This document shows positions 7,941 to 18,400 of a DNA stretch of 64,000 nucleotides, piece by piece; position 1 is the first letter of the stretch; every line of letters begins with the position of its first letter. Origin of the DNA: Faecalicatena faecalis (GTDB taxonomy: Bacteria > Bacillota > Clostridia > Lachnospirales > Lachnospiraceae); contig NZ_JABACJ020000006.1 in assembly GCF_012524165.2 (NCBI RefSeq), positions 124,001 to 188,000 of the forward strand, read 5' to 3'. The translations under genes were made by a program, and so were the position numbers. The notes below the pieces were generated by a model, which worked only from the letters and a program-made list of their open reading frames with translations, was not told the DNA's origin and did not search any database.

Positions 7941-8624
7941 CTATATAAAATGTTGATAACAGAAGGAAATCAGTCGCCAGATGTGGAAAAGTATTGCTGC
8001 TCCCAGTATGGTTGCCAGGATATAAACAAGAATGGTTGGTATATTTCCAATAAGTGGGACCAGCCTGGTGAACCCAATCTGCTGCATTTCAAAGTCGGGA
8101 TTAATATAGAACATGTTTATCGTTCCATAGCAACCGAAAAGTTGATTAATTCCAGCGGCAATTCCACAGCAGCCGAGATAGAGGAATGTACAGTCTCTAA
8201 AGTTTCGGTAGGAAGGTGCAGATAAATCATTTTCAATCAGGCAGGCAGCCCCAGCGGTAACCCCAATGATAATCAGCAGGATATGCCATAGATAGGAATG
8301 AATCGTCAAAGGCAATAAGGGGTAGTGGAGTCCGCTCGTATCAGCAAAGACGGCGATTCCTCCAAGCAGGCTGTAATTCATAAGAAAGGAAAGAAACAGA
8401 GTGCGGACACACTGCTTTTTTATCCAGGGAAGAGCCAGGAGAATATACATTGCTATACTGCACAACTGAAACGGGAAATACCACCAATCATAGGAGCTTC
8501 CATTCACATGAAAGGTCAGGCACCACTGCTTCCAGATTTCACTTCCAGTCATGATAAAGCCACAGAGGAGGAAAAAGAAATTTAGTCTGCGGATTATTTT
8601 TTCTTTGTTTCTTACGTTCTTCAT
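7941..8624 (-). CDS. YwaF/TMEM164-like integral membrane protein
   Basis: A 227-residue protein with about six or seven membrane segments. WYFPFQLCSIAMYI, LTIHSYLWH and NMFYINPDF resemble the YwaF (TIGR02206) family of Firmicutes membrane proteins. Function is unknown. It converges on the preceding gene and diverges from the atp operon across a 0.7 kb gap. Confidence 0.65.
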   Translation of the reverse strand: MKNVRNKEKIIRRLNFFFLLCGFIMTGSEIWKQWCLTFHVNGSSYDWWYFPFQLCSIAMYILLALPWIKKQCVRTLFLSFLMNYSLLGGIAVFADTSGLHYPLLPLTIHSYLWHILLIIIGVTAGAACLIENDLSAPSYRNFRDCTFLYLGCCGIAAGINQLFGCYGTINMFYINPDFEMQQIGFTRLVPLIGNIPTILVYILATILGAAILFHIWRLISFCYQHFI

Positions 8625-9106
8625 ATTATCATCCCGCTTATGTACTCTGGAAAATTATCAGGAACTGTGCAGTCAATTGGTCTAAGACCATCTATTTATA
8701 TTCTGTTGATGTGATCTGCTTAAGTGGATTATAAATCAGGTGTTAGAAAAATGCACGTAAATATGAGAATAGAGATAAATTTTCTGGATTCTATATACGA
8801 TTCATATGAGAAAATAAACACATTGGTACTATAATGTAGAAAAAGATGATAATCCATTCAGAAATTGCTAAAGTTTCCATAATGCTTGTTAAAATATAGA
8901 CATAATTGTGTGCATAATCACGAAATGAATTGCGTTTGACAGGGGCGATACTGTATAAAATGCCTTTATAAGTATTTCTAATTTATTAAAATAAGAAAAA
9001 GAAAGATTAAAATTATATAAAAATCATAAAAATGCAGATTTAAAAGACAGAAATAATGGATAAAAAAATGTGGATAGAGCCGACAAATAGCTGCAATTTT
9101 TTTTCG
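8625..9106. other. AT-rich intergenic gap without a recognised gene
   Basis: About 480 bases between divergent genes. I see no ORF with a ribosome site. It has a palindrome TGGTCTAAGACCA (8678-8690), a TATAAT at 8830-8835 without a good -35, and a TTGACA at 8936-8941 whose nearest -10-like element is only 12-14 bases away. None is strong enough to name. Confidence 0.5.
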
Positions 9107-9135
9107 TTGACAAACCTAAAAATTGGGCGTAATCT
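9107..9135 (+). promoter_or_regulatory. Promoter of the atp (F-type ATP synthase) operon
   Basis: TTGACA (9107-9112), a 17-base spacer and TAATCT (9130-9135). Transcription would begin near 9142, at the foot of the 10-bp inverted repeat at 9143-9170, leaving a leader of about 200 bases before atpB. Confidence 0.7.
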
Positions 9136-9142
9136 TTATTTA

Positions 9143-9170
9143 ACTTTTAAGAGGAAACAATCTTAAAAGT
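9143..9170 (+). repeat. Perfect 10-bp inverted repeat at the 5' end of the atp transcript
   Basis: ACTTTTAAGA (9143-9152) and TCTTAAAAGT (9161-9170) pair perfectly around GGAAACAA. No T-run follows, so it is not a normal terminator. At the very start of the mRNA it could be a 5' stabilising hairpin or an operator. Confidence 0.7.
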
Positions 9171-9212
9171 GCGCGGCGGAGAGGGAATTTCGAGGATAGA
9201 AGTTCTTTTTTT

Positions 9213-9332
9213 ATGCAAGAAACAGTGTATCACAGAAGTTCGTTTTCCGGCGTGGAAGGAATGCAGAAAGTTGGAATAACTCTGTATTCAAGGGCAAAGA
9301 ACGGAGTGGATCGTGAAAGTCCGCTTCATTAA
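9213..9332 (+). CDS. Possible 39-residue leader ORF upstream of atpB
   Basis: ATG at 9213 opens a 39-codon frame ending with TAA 9330-9332, 17 bases before the likely atpB start. The peptide begins MQETVYHRSSF and has no membrane segment. The ribosome site is weak (GAGGA about 20 bases upstream). It lies wholly in the atp leader and could be a coupling leader peptide or a chance frame; I do not recognise it. Confidence 0.25.
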   Translation: MQETVYHRSSFSGVEGMQKVGITLYSRAKNGVDRESPLH

Positions 9333-9349
9333 GAAAGGGAGGGAGCGAT

Positions 9350-10036
9350 ACGGGAAGTTTAACAGAGAAGTTACTAGAGGAGCTGAATTGTGAAACTGTG
9401 TTCACGATTCCGATATTCGGCGGAATTGGCGTGGCGGAATCGGTCGTCGTGACATGGGTGATCATGGCCGTGCTTGTAGGGTTGTCTATCATCTTCGTGC
9501 GGAATCTTAAGGTCGAGAATCCGGGGAAGAAGCAGCTTGTACTGGAGTCGGCGATTGGATGGGCTTCTGACTTCTTCGAGGGCATCATAGGAAAAGAGAA
9601 TAAAAGGTACATACCTTATCTTATTACGATTATTCTCTATCTTGGTGTTTCCAATATTATCAGTCTGTTCGGATTCAAACCGCCGACAAAGGATTTGAAT
9701 GTGACAGCAGCGCTCGCGATTATGAGCATGTTCCTGATTGAATATTCAGGCATACATAAAAATGGAGTCAAGCATTGGATGAAACACTTTGCCGAGCCTG
9801 TACCAGTGGTTGCACCGATCATGGTTCTGGAGATTATTATCCGTCCGCTGTCTCTTTGTATGCGGTTATTTGGTAACGTGCTGGGAGCATTTGTTATCAT
9901 GGAACTTTTGAAGGCCATTGTTCCGGTCTTAGTGCCGATACCGTTCAGTTTCTATTTTGACATTTTTGACGGGTTACTGCAGGCATATGTGTTTGTATTT
10001 TTGACGGCACTGTTTATGAATGAGGAACAGGAGTAG
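9350..10036 (+). CDS. atpB: F-type ATP synthase subunit a
   Basis: The membrane subunit that forms the ion half-channels against the c-ring. Membrane segments cover most of the length, and MRLFGN holds the essential arginine. The first standard start, GTG 9398, gives 212 residues but has no SD at a usable distance. The frame stays open upstream and encodes GSLTEKLLEELNCETVFTIP, which is like the usual N-terminus of this subunit, preceded by AGGGAGGGAG and an in-frame ACG at 9350. I place the start at ACG 9350 (228 residues). A sequencing error in an ATG is the alternative. Confidence 0.8.
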   Translation, partial: TGSLTEKLLEELNCETVFTIPIFGGIGVAESVVVTWVIMAVLVGLSIIFVRNLKVENPGKKQLVLESAIGWASDFFEGIIGKENKRYIPYLITIILYLGVSNIISLFGFKPPTKDLNVTAALAIMSMFLIEYSGIHKNGVKHWMKHFAEPVPVVAPIMVLEIIIRPLSLCMRLFGNVLGAFVIMELLKAIVPVLVPIPFSFYFDIFDGLLQAYVFVFLTALFMNEEQE

Positions 10037-10123
10037 CGTGTCAGGTCACGTTACATATTTCGGAAAACGAAAAAGAAGAAGTCAGCCAGACAGTTTTTTA
10101 CAGGATGATTTACAGGGTAAATC
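10037..10123 (+). other. Structured atpB-atpE intergenic leader
   Basis: The gap before atpE holds three small hairpins: CGTG/CACG near 10037-10050, TTTCG/CGAAA near 10058-10072, and GATTTAC (10107-10113) with GTAAATC (10117-10123). Such intercistronic structure before the high-copy c subunit may raise its translation or mRNA stability, as known for atpE in E. coli; here that is inference. Confidence 0.4.
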
Positions 10124-10162
10124 AAAAATTTCTAAATTTTGAAGAAAAAGGAGATTTGTATT

Positions 10163-10387
10163 ATGGGAACAATTATAGCAATTGGGGCAGGAATCGCGGT
10201 TTTAACAGGTGTTGGAGCAGGTATCGGTATTGGTATTGCAACAGGTAAGGCAGCAGACGCAATCGCAAGACAGCCGGAGGCTGAGAGCAAGATCAGCAAG
10301 ACTCTGATCCTTGGATGTGCACTTGCTGAGGCAACAGCTATTTATGGTTTCATCATCGGTTTATTGATTATCTTACTTTTGAAATAA
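10163..10387 (+). CDS. atpE: F-type ATP synthase subunit c
   Basis: A 74-residue two-helix hairpin with the polar loop ARQPEA and the ion-binding carboxylate E56 in [10 protein letters not shown]. The glutamine and the ES pair that mark sodium-binding c subunits (Q32 and E65-S66 in Ilyobacter) are replaced by I23 and E56-A57, so proton coupling is predicted. ATG 10163 is chosen because AAGGAG lies at the right distance; an upstream in-frame TTG at 10139 would include that ribosome site within the gene. Confidence 0.93.
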   Translation: MGTIIAIGAGIAVLTGVGAGIGIGIATGKAADAIARQPEAESKISKTLILGCALAEATAIYGFIIGLLIILLLK

Positions 10388-10411
10388 TAGGACATATAAC
10401 AGGAAAGGCAG

Positions 10412-10924
10412 GTGGGACAGGTGCTGCAATTAAATGTGAACCTTCTCTTTACCATCATAAACCTTGTTGTTCTTTATCTTTTGTTGAAAAAGTTTTTAAT
10501 CAAACCGGTAACCGATGTGATGGAAAAGCGCGAAAAACTGATCGCGGACGGCTTAAATGAGGCGAGCAGCGCAAAAGAAGAGGCTGCCAGGCTGAAAAGT
10601 GAGTATGAGGCAGCGCTTACAGGTGCCAGGGAAGAATCTGTGAAGATTGTGGAAAAGGCGCAGGTACAGGCAAAAGCTGAGTATGAACGCATCGTGAAGG
10701 AAGCGGGCGATAAGGCAGGAAGTATGCTGGATTCGGCTAAGGCGAATATTCAGTTGGAACGGGAGCAGACGATGAAGGCACTGCAGTCAGAGATTGCAGG
10801 ACTTGCTATGACAGCGGCTGCTAAGATTGTAAGCGAAAAGACAGAGAATCAAGGAAATCAGGACATATATAATCAGTTTCTGGAAGAAGTAGGTGATGCT
10901 CATGATGACACAGACAGACACTAA
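10412..10924 (+). CDS. atpF: F-type ATP synthase subunit b
   Basis: A 170-residue stator subunit: one N-terminal membrane helix (LLFTIINLVVLYLLLKKFL) followed by a long charged coiled coil to about residue 155. It anchors F1 through delta. The start is GTG 10412 or GTG 10421, both with purine-rich sequence upstream. Its 3' end overlaps the start region of atpH, indicating translational coupling. Confidence 0.88.
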   Translation: MGQVLQLNVNLLFTIINLVVLYLLLKKFLIKPVTDVMEKREKLIADGLNEASSAKEEAARLKSEYEAALTGAREESVKIVEKAQVQAKAEYERIVKEAGDKAGSMLDSAKANIQLEREQTMKALQSEIAGLAMTAAAKIVSEKTENQGNQDIYNQFLEEVGDAHDDTDRH

Positions 10925-11507
10925 CAGCCAGTACTGCCCGCAGGCGGCAGTCAAATATACCCAGAGGGCATCCCGTAATACATGCCCTTACGGGCAGGTC
11001 GGCAGCATAAGCTGCAGTACAAGGTACGCAAAGGTGTTGTATGAGCTGAATATTTCCAAAGAAGCCATACAGAAAGCAAGGGATATATTTACAGAGGTCC
11101 CACAGTTACATGATGTGTTCGTAAATCCGACCATCCAGACGGACCAGAAACAAAGAGTGATAGATCAGGTTTTCCCGGAGGAGATTCGGAATTTCCTGAA
11201 GGTGGCGTGCAGATATCAGAGGATGGATCTGATGGATGATATTTTTGCAGCCTATGACAGATACTGTGATGAACAGGAGCATATTCTGAACGCAGTACTG
11301 ACTTGTGTAGAACCTCCAAGTGAGGTACAGCTAAAAGAAATGAAGGCGTTTCTTTGTAAAAAATATGATGCCGTTAAGGCTGATATTGAGATCAGGACGG
11401 ATCAGACTCTGCTGGGAGGCTTTGTATTACATGCCGGCAGTGATGAGTATGACTGGAGCCTGAAAGGACGCCTGAATAGATTAGAACAAAAATTGACCTG
11501 GAGGTGA
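10902..11507 (+). CDS. atpH: F-type ATP synthase subunit delta with unusual N-terminal extension
   Basis: The delta stator subunit. The family domain begins at [19 protein letters not shown] and runs to [26 protein letters not shown]. Before it are about 40 residues not typical of the family, rich in cysteine and polar residues ([23 protein letters not shown]). Starts at 10893 (GTG), 10896, 10902 and 10905 are possible; 10902 has AGGTG at a good distance. The extension's DNA carries interlocking inverted repeats (10934-10997), which suggests a small insertion. The gene overlaps atpF. Confidence 0.85.
   Translation: MMTQTDTNSQYCPQAAVKYTQRASRNTCPYGQVGSISCSTRYAKVLYELNISKEAIQKARDIFTEVPQLHDVFVNPTIQTDQKQRVIDQVFPEEIRNFLKVACRYQRMDLMDDIFAAYDRYCDEQEHILNAVLTCVEPPSEVQLKEMKAFLCKKYDAVKADIEIRTDQTLLGGFVLHAGSDEYDWSLKGRLNRLEQKLTWR
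10934..10997 (+). repeat. Interlocking inverted repeats inside the 5' end of atpH
   Basis: CTGCCCG (10934-10940) pairs with CGGGCAG (10991-10997), GGGCAT (10966-10971) with ATGCCC (10982-10987), and CCCGTAA (10972-10978) with TTACGGG (10988-10994). They encode the atypical N-terminal extension of the delta subunit. Confidence 0.65.
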
Positions 11508-11512
11508 ACAAG

Positions 11513-13021
11513 GTGAGTTCAATCAATTCAGATGAAATTATTTCTATTCTGAAGAATGAAATAGAGAATTTTGATACAATCAGCAAAGACAGTGAAATTG
11601 GTACAGTCATCGCTGTAGGTGACGGTATTGCGACTGTTTATGGAATTGATCACGCCATGTACGGGGAGATTGTGACTTTTGAGAACGGATTAAAGGCGAT
11701 GGTCCAGGACATCCAGAAGGATTCCATCGGATGTATCCTTTTTGGACACGACACTGAAATCAAGGAAGGCACAAAAGTGACCCGCACAGGGAAGAAGGCT
11801 GGTGTTCCGGTCGGAGATAAATATATAGGAAGAGTTGTTAATTCACTGGGAGCCCCTATCGACGGCAAGGGGGAAATCGAAGCCGATGACTACAGGCCGA
11901 TCGAGCAGGAGGCGCCTGGAATTATAGACAGAAAGTCAGTCAGTGTTCCGCTGGAGACGGGAATCCTCTCCATCGACGCCATGTTCCCGATCGGACGCGG
12001 ACAAAGAGAGTTGATCATCGGGGACCGGCAGACAGGAAAGACTTCCATTGCTTTGGACACGATTATCAATCAGAAGGGGAAGGATGTTATCTGTATCTAT
12101 GTAGCAGTCGGACAGAAGGCGTCTACGGTAGCCAAGGTCGTGAATACCCTGACTACGAATGGTGCAATGGATTACACGATCGTTGTTTCCTCAACAGCAA
12201 GTGACTGCGCGCCGCTGCAGTACATCGCACCTTATGCAGGAACTGCGATGGCAGAGCATTTTATGCATCAGGGAAAAGATGTCCTGATCGTTTACGATGA
12301 TTTATCCAAGCATGCGGTCGCATACCGTGCATTGTCCCTGCTGCTCGGACGTTCTCCGGGACGTGAGGCTTATCCGGGAGACGTTTTCTACCTGCATTCC
12401 AGACTTCTGGAACGTTCCAGCCGTCTGAGCGACGCACTTGGCGGAGGTTCCATTACAGCACTTCCGATTATTGAGACCCAGGCAGGAGACGTATCTGCCT
12501 ACATACCGACCAATGTAATTTCTATTACAGATGGTCAGATTTTCCTGGAAAGTGACTTGTTCTTCTCAGGAATGAGGCCGGCGGTCAATGTCGGTCTGTC
12601 TGTATCCCGTGTTGGTGGTGCGGCTCAGACAAAGGCTATGAAGAAGGCATCAGGAAGTATTCGAATCGACCTGGCACAATATAGAGAGATGGAAGTGTTC
12701 ACGCAGTTCAGTTCTGATCTGGATGCTGCCACAAAGGAGCAGTTGGAATACGGCGGCGGACTGATGGAGCTGTTAAAGCAGCCATTATGTCAGCCTTTGA
12801 GTCTGCATGATAAGGTCATTACCCTTCTGGTGGCAACCCACAAGGTGCTGCTTGGTATAGAAAAGAAGCAGATCAAGAAATTCCAGGCTGATATGCTGAG
12901 TTATTTTGATACGCAATATCCAGAAATCGGTCAGGAGATCGAAGAGAAACAGGCCCTTACCGATGAGCTGATTGAAAAGATTGTGGAGACAGCGAAGGAA
13001 TTCAAGAAGAGCAGGTGTTAA
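11513..13021 (+). CDS. atpA: F-type ATP synthase subunit alpha
   Basis: The non-catalytic nucleotide-binding F1 subunit, 502 residues from GTG 11513. Seen are the beta-barrel start ([16 protein letters not shown]), the P-loop GDRQTGKTS and the conserved segment [19 protein letters not shown]. An upstream GTG at 11504 overlaps the GGAGG ribosome site, so 11513 is preferred. The normal place in the operon, between atpH and atpG, is kept. Confidence 0.95.
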   Translation: MSSINSDEIISILKNEIENFDTISKDSEIGTVIAVGDGIATVYGIDHAMYGEIVTFENGLKAMVQDIQKDSIGCILFGHDTEIKEGTKVTRTGKKAGVPVGDKYIGRVVNSLGAPIDGKGEIEADDYRPIEQEAPGIIDRKSVSVPLETGILSIDAMFPIGRGQRELIIGDRQTGKTSIALDTIINQKGKDVICIYVAVGQKASTVAKVVNTLTTNGAMDYTIVVSSTASDCAPLQYIAPYAGTAMAEHFMHQGKDVLIVYDDLSKHAVAYRALSLLLGRSPGREAYPGDVFYLHSRLLERSSRLSDALGGGSITALPIIETQAGDVSAYIPTNVISITDGQIFLESDLFFSGMRPAVNVGLSVSRVGGAAQTKAMKKASGSIRIDLAQYREMEVFTQFSSDLDAATKEQLEYGGGLMELLKQPLCQPLSLHDKVITLLVATHKVLLGIEKKQIKKFQADMLSYFDTQYPEIGQEIEEKQALTDELIEKIVETAKEFKKSRC

Positions 13022-13022
13022 T

Positions 13023-13910
13023 ATGGCAAATATCAGAGAAATACAGACCCGTATAAACAGCGTAAAGGATACGATGAAGATTACGAACGCGATGTATATG
13101 ATCTCTTCTTCCAAGATGAAGCAGGCGAAGAAGAAACTGGTCGATACAGAGCCGTATTTCTATGGTCTGCAGGGGGAGATTTCCAGAATCCTGCGCCATG
13201 TCCCTGATATTGAGCATCCGTATTTTGATTTAAGAGAGAAGATCCCCGCAAGTGAGCGGAAGATCGGCTCGATTGTCATTACGGCGGATAAAGGACTCGC
13301 AGGGGCATATAACCATAATATCATCAAGCTTGAAGAAGAGCTGCTTAACGGTCCTGGTAAACATAAACTGTTTGTCGTCGGAGAACTGGGGAGACATTAT
13401 TTTTCCAAGCATGACGTGGAAATCGATACGAACTTCCAGTATACTGTCCAGAAACCGACGATGCACCGCGCAAGAAATATATCCAACAGGATTCTCGAGT
13501 TATTCGGCGAGGGAGAGTTGGACGAAGTATACATGATTTACACACGAATGGAGAACTCTGTGCAGTCAGAGGCTGAGAAAGTGAAGCTCCTTCCGCTGGA
13601 GAGGGCATCCTTTAATCAGATGATCATGCCGCTGAACATGCACCGGGAAGAGATTGAACTCTATCCATCCGCCAAAGATGTGATGGACAGTATTGTTCCG
13701 AGTTATGTAACAGGTATGATCTACGGCTGTCTGGTAGAGGCTTATGCCAGCGAACACAACGCCCGCATGATGGCAATGAAGTCCGCTACAGACAGCGCCG
13801 AGAGTATTATCAAAGAATTGTCTACCTTATATAATAGGGCAAGACAGGCTGCAATCACCCAGGAGATCACCGAGGTGTGCAGCGGGGCGAATGCGCAGAA
13901 GAGGAAATAA
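13023..13910 (+). CDS. atpG: F-type ATP synthase subunit gamma
   Basis: The central rotor shaft of F1, 295 residues. It starts MANIREIQTRINSVKDTMKI and ends with the conserved helix ARQAAITQEITEVCSGA. The ATG follows the atpA stop by one base, and the in-frame extension upstream belongs to atpA sequence. Confidence 0.95.
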   Translation: MANIREIQTRINSVKDTMKITNAMYMISSSKMKQAKKKLVDTEPYFYGLQGEISRILRHVPDIEHPYFDLREKIPASERKIGSIVITADKGLAGAYNHNIIKLEEELLNGPGKHKLFVVGELGRHYFSKHDVEIDTNFQYTVQKPTMHRARNISNRILELFGEGELDEVYMIYTRMENSVQSEAEKVKLLPLERASFNQMIMPLNMHREEIELYPSAKDVMDSIVPSYVTGMIYGCLVEAYASEHNARMMAMKSATDSAESIIKELSTLYNRARQAAITQEITEVCSGANAQKRK

Positions 13911-13919
13911 TAATAATTC

Positions 13920-15420
<1,501 letters not shown>

Positions 15421-15432
15421 AGGTGTATACAT

Positions 15433-15849
15433 ATGGATACATTTGGTCTGAAAATAATAGCAAGTGACAGAGTATTCTATGAAGGACGATGCAGAAAGCT
15501 CATCCTTCCCGCTCCTGACGGCGAGATGGGAATCCTTGCGAACCACGAGAACATGGTCATCGCGGTGAATGTTGGTGATGCGCGGATGGAGATCGAGGAA
15601 GGAAACTGGGTGGATGTTGCAGTCGGCAGGGGATTTGCGGAGGTCGTGAACAACCGTGTCACAGTCCTGGTCGATACTGCCGAGCGCCCGGAGGAAATTG
15701 ATGTGCGCAGGGCAGAAGAAGCCAAAGAGCGCGCAGAAGAGCAGATGAGGCAGAAGCAGAGCATACAAGAATATTACCGGACCCAGGCATCGCTGGCGAG
15801 GGCAATGAACCGATTGAAGGTGTCACAGGGGAAACGATGGAATTTGTAG
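15433..15849 (+). CDS. atpC: F-type ATP synthase subunit epsilon
   Basis: A 138-residue epsilon subunit: N-terminal beta-sandwich (FGLKIIASDRVFYEG, LPAPDGEMGILANHENMV) and C-terminal helical hairpin (RRAEEAKERAEEQMRQ). It regulates ATP hydrolysis and joins gamma to the c-ring. It begins 12 bases after atpD and closes the operon. Confidence 0.94.
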   Translation: MDTFGLKIIASDRVFYEGRCRKLILPAPDGEMGILANHENMVIAVNVGDARMEIEEGNWVDVAVGRGFAEVVNNRVTVLVDTAERPEEIDVRRAEEAKERAEEQMRQKQSIQEYYRTQASLARAMNRLKVSQGKRWNL

Positions 15850-15876
15850 ATAATTAACACATTTTAGAATATTCTG

Positions 15877-15921
15877 AAAACGGAGAGCAAAAGGGTCTGA
15901 CCCCTTTGCTCCCCGTTTTTT
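15877..15921 (+). terminator. Terminator of the atp operon
   Basis: A long stem (AAAACGG, GAGCAAA and GGG against CCC, TTTGCTC and CCGTTTT) with a short CTGA-type loop, followed by a T-run at 15916-15921. Confidence 0.92.
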
Positions 15922-15970
15922 CCGTCTTGCAATTTAAATAAGATTATACTACAATGTTTATGTCTGGAAC

Positions 15971-15999
15971 TTGACAATGTATGTACAAGGGTACAGAAT
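15971..15999 (+). promoter_or_regulatory. Promoter of the GGDEF/EAL gene
   Basis: TTGACA at 15971-15976, a 17-base spacer and CAGAAT at 15994-15999. The -10 is weak; the -35 is consensus. Confidence 0.45.
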
Positions 16000-16038
16000 A
16001 GTAAGCTGTTATCTAGTGAAAACAGGGGAGAGGAATTC

Positions 16039-17658
16039 ATGAGCGAAAAGTATAAACAACGTTCTATTATTGAAATCATGAACGACGTATTAAGCACGAT
16101 ACGCGACTACTATGATTCGGAATATGTTTATTATATAGAAAAAGAAGAGGATGATATCCTTACAATCTATGAATGGTGTGCAGAGAATGTTCCGTGGCAG
16201 AGAGACCGTATCAAGATGCTGGATGCTGATCAGATGCCCAGGTGGATGAAGCAGGAGATTACGGATACAACAGAGGCAGACTACAGTGTATTCCGCCCTC
16301 TAGATGAGAATGTGACCGCGATTCTGGCAGCAGTGGGAGTCCACAGAGGGGGATGTGACCTTTCCCTTATGAGGGCGGTCCTGCCGTATATCTCACAGGC
16401 AATTATCCTGCAGAAGATGCAGAAGCAGCAGGAGTATCTGAGTTATCATGATGACCTGACCGGACTTCTGAACCGGAATAGTTTTGTCGGCTATCTGGCA
16501 GAGGTGAAGCAGGAGGAATTAAGGGCACTTGGTGCTTTATCGGTGGATATCAATGGCCTGAAGAATTTTAATAAGGAATTCGGCAGGGAATATGGCGATG
16601 AAGTGGTGATTCGTGTCGGTGAAGTTCTGGAAGAGTATTTTCGTGGAGCGATGGTATTTCGACTGACAGGTGATGAATATCTGGCGATCATGGAGAATGT
16701 TTCTTACGAGGAGTTCATGAAAAATGTCCATGGTGCGCATAACAAGCTTGATAATATCAGCCTCGGACTGGTAACGATGGGTTATGCGTGGGAGAAGATC
16801 GATATCGATGTGGACAGCCTTGTGGCAGATGCAGAGAATATGATGCGCGAAGAAAAGCAGAAGTATTATAAGCATTTGAAGAAGGGACATCATGAACCGA
16901 TCATCAAGCAGGACCTTCTGGAGGACATCAAGCAGGGGAATTTTATTGTCTGCTTTGTACCTAAGATGGATGTCATGACAGAGGAAGTCGTGGGAGCGGA
17001 AGCAGTTGTCCGCTACCATCATAAGGATTTGGGAATCGTAGACCCAGGGAAGTATATCACCCTCTTGGAGGAGACGAAGCTGTCTCATTTCCTGGATTTA
17101 TACGTGTTTGAACAGGTATGTAAGACATTGAGAAAATGGGAGCTGGAAGATATGCCGATGCTTCCTGTTTCTGTGAATTTTGCAGGGGCAACGCTCCGTG
17201 AGGAGAGTATTGCACAGAAGATGCTTGCTCTGGTCGAGAAGTACCGTGTGTCCTGTGAGTATCTGGAGGTCGAGGTTTCAGAGTCCTATGCGGATATGAA
17301 TCAGGAGATGCTGGCAGAGACAAGCAACAAGATCAGAAAAGAAAATGTCCGTGTTGTTCTGGATCATTTTGGCGCAAAGGATTCTAGTTTTTCCATCCTT
17401 TCTATTATGGAATTCGACGGATTAAAGCTGGATAAGAGTCTGGTCACCAATATTGTGGGCAATGACCGCAGTCAGATCGTCGCAAAGGCTGTGATTGATG
17501 TATGCCGTCAGCTTGGAGTGCATGTGGCAGCGGCAGGGGTCGAGACCCAGGATCAGTTAAATGTGCTCAAAGAATTAGGCTGTGATTATGCACAGGGAAC
17601 CTTATTCAACAAGCCAATCACGATCGATACATTTGAAGTACGTTATATGAAAGGCTGA
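16039..17658 (+). CDS. Degenerate GGDEF-EAL domain protein
   Basis: A 539-residue cytoplasmic protein with an N-terminal sensor-like region (1-130), GGDEF-like domain (about 135-285) and EAL-like domain (about 290-538). The GGDEF signature is TGDEY (210-214). In the EAL domain, EAV (321-323), N380 and K463 remain, but the paired aspartates read D442-H443 (DDFG in active enzymes) and the EGVE motif reads AAGVE (498-502). It may therefore bind cyclic-di-GMP or act as an effector rather than make or degrade it. AGGGGAGAGG lies before the ATG. Confidence 0.88.
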   Translation: MSEKYKQRSIIEIMNDVLSTIRDYYDSEYVYYIEKEEDDILTIYEWCAENVPWQRDRIKMLDADQMPRWMKQEITDTTEADYSVFRPLDENVTAILAAVGVHRGGCDLSLMRAVLPYISQAIILQKMQKQQEYLSYHDDLTGLLNRNSFVGYLAEVKQEELRALGALSVDINGLKNFNKEFGREYGDEVVIRVGEVLEEYFRGAMVFRLTGDEYLAIMENVSYEEFMKNVHGAHNKLDNISLGLVTMGYAWEKIDIDVDSLVADAENMMREEKQKYYKHLKKGHHEPIIKQDLLEDIKQGNFIVCFVPKMDVMTEEVVGAEAVVRYHHKDLGIVDPGKYITLLEETKLSHFLDLYVFEQVCKTLRKWELEDMPMLPVSVNFAGATLREESIAQKMLALVEKYRVSCEYLEVEVSESYADMNQEMLAETSNKIRKENVRVVLDHFGAKDSSFSILSIMEFDGLKLDKSLVTNIVGNDRSQIVAKAVIDVCRQLGVHVAAAGVETQDQLNVLKELGCDYAQGTLFNKPITIDTFEVRYMKG

Positions 17659-17715
17659 TTATCGGGCAGCGGGATGGTCTGATAAGAGCAGAACATCCAG
17701 AAAGCAGGAGCAGCA

Positions 17716-18345
17716 ATGATAGAGACTTGGATCGCCGATATCACCCCATTGTATAACGAGGAATGTTATCGGAAATATTATATGCAGGTTCCCAATTTCC
17801 GTAAGGAAAAGGCGGACAGGATGCGTTTTCAGAATGGGAAGGCCCAGAGTGTCGGGGCGTGGTCCTTACTGGAACGGATTCGAAAAGAATATGGAATTTC
17901 GGAAAGAGCAGCATTTAATCTCTCACATTCGGGAGATTATGTGCTGTGTTCTGTTGATATGGATTGCGGGGAAGATACCCAGGTAGGATGTGATATAGAA
18001 TTCGTAGATGAACCAAATATGAAGATTGCTAAGCGTTTTTTCTGTCCGTCGGAGTATGGAGTAATTCTGGGACAGAAGCCGGGGGATGGGCAGAAGAATG
18101 TGTTTTACCGTTTCTGGGTGCTCAAAGAAAGTTTTATGAAGGCCACACGTAAGGGGATGGCCCTTGATATGAAAAGCTTCGAGATACAGCTTGGAAGTCC
18201 GTCGGTGCTTACAAAGAAGCCGGAGGAATTTCCGAGAAACTATTTTTATCAGGAGTACGAATTATCCGGGATACCTTATAAAATAGCAGTTTGTTCTACA
18301 GTAAGAGAGATGAATCCGAAGATACATACAGAACTGCGTTTCTAG
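17716..18345 (+). CDS. 4'-phosphopantetheinyl transferase (Sfp family)
   Basis: A 209-residue enzyme that moves the phosphopantetheine arm of CoA onto a carrier-protein serine. Motifs: FNLSHSGDYV (67-76), GCDIE (91-95; usually GVDIE) and FWVLKESFMKA (133-143). AAAGCAGGAG precedes the ATG. No polyketide or peptide synthase lies in the window, so its carrier-protein client is elsewhere. Confidence 0.9.
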   Translation: MIETWIADITPLYNEECYRKYYMQVPNFRKEKADRMRFQNGKAQSVGAWSLLERIRKEYGISERAAFNLSHSGDYVLCSVDMDCGEDTQVGCDIEFVDEPNMKIAKRFFCPSEYGVILGQKPGDGQKNVFYRFWVLKESFMKATRKGMALDMKSFEIQLGSPSVLTKKPEEFPRNYFYQEYELSGIPYKIAVCSTVREMNPKIHTELRF

Positions 18346-18400
18346 TAAGCGGTTCTGTGAATAAAGTGGGCAGGAGTATAGTCCGCCCATCAGGAGGCAG

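Noticed and set aside
8678..8690. Palindrome TGGTCTAAGACCA as a third GntR operator
   Set aside because: It does not fit TNGTNNNACNA in its core and has no promoter beside it.
8936..8961. TTGACA with TATAAA as a second atp promoter
   Set aside because: The spacer is only 12-14 bases; the promoter at 9107-9135 is far better.
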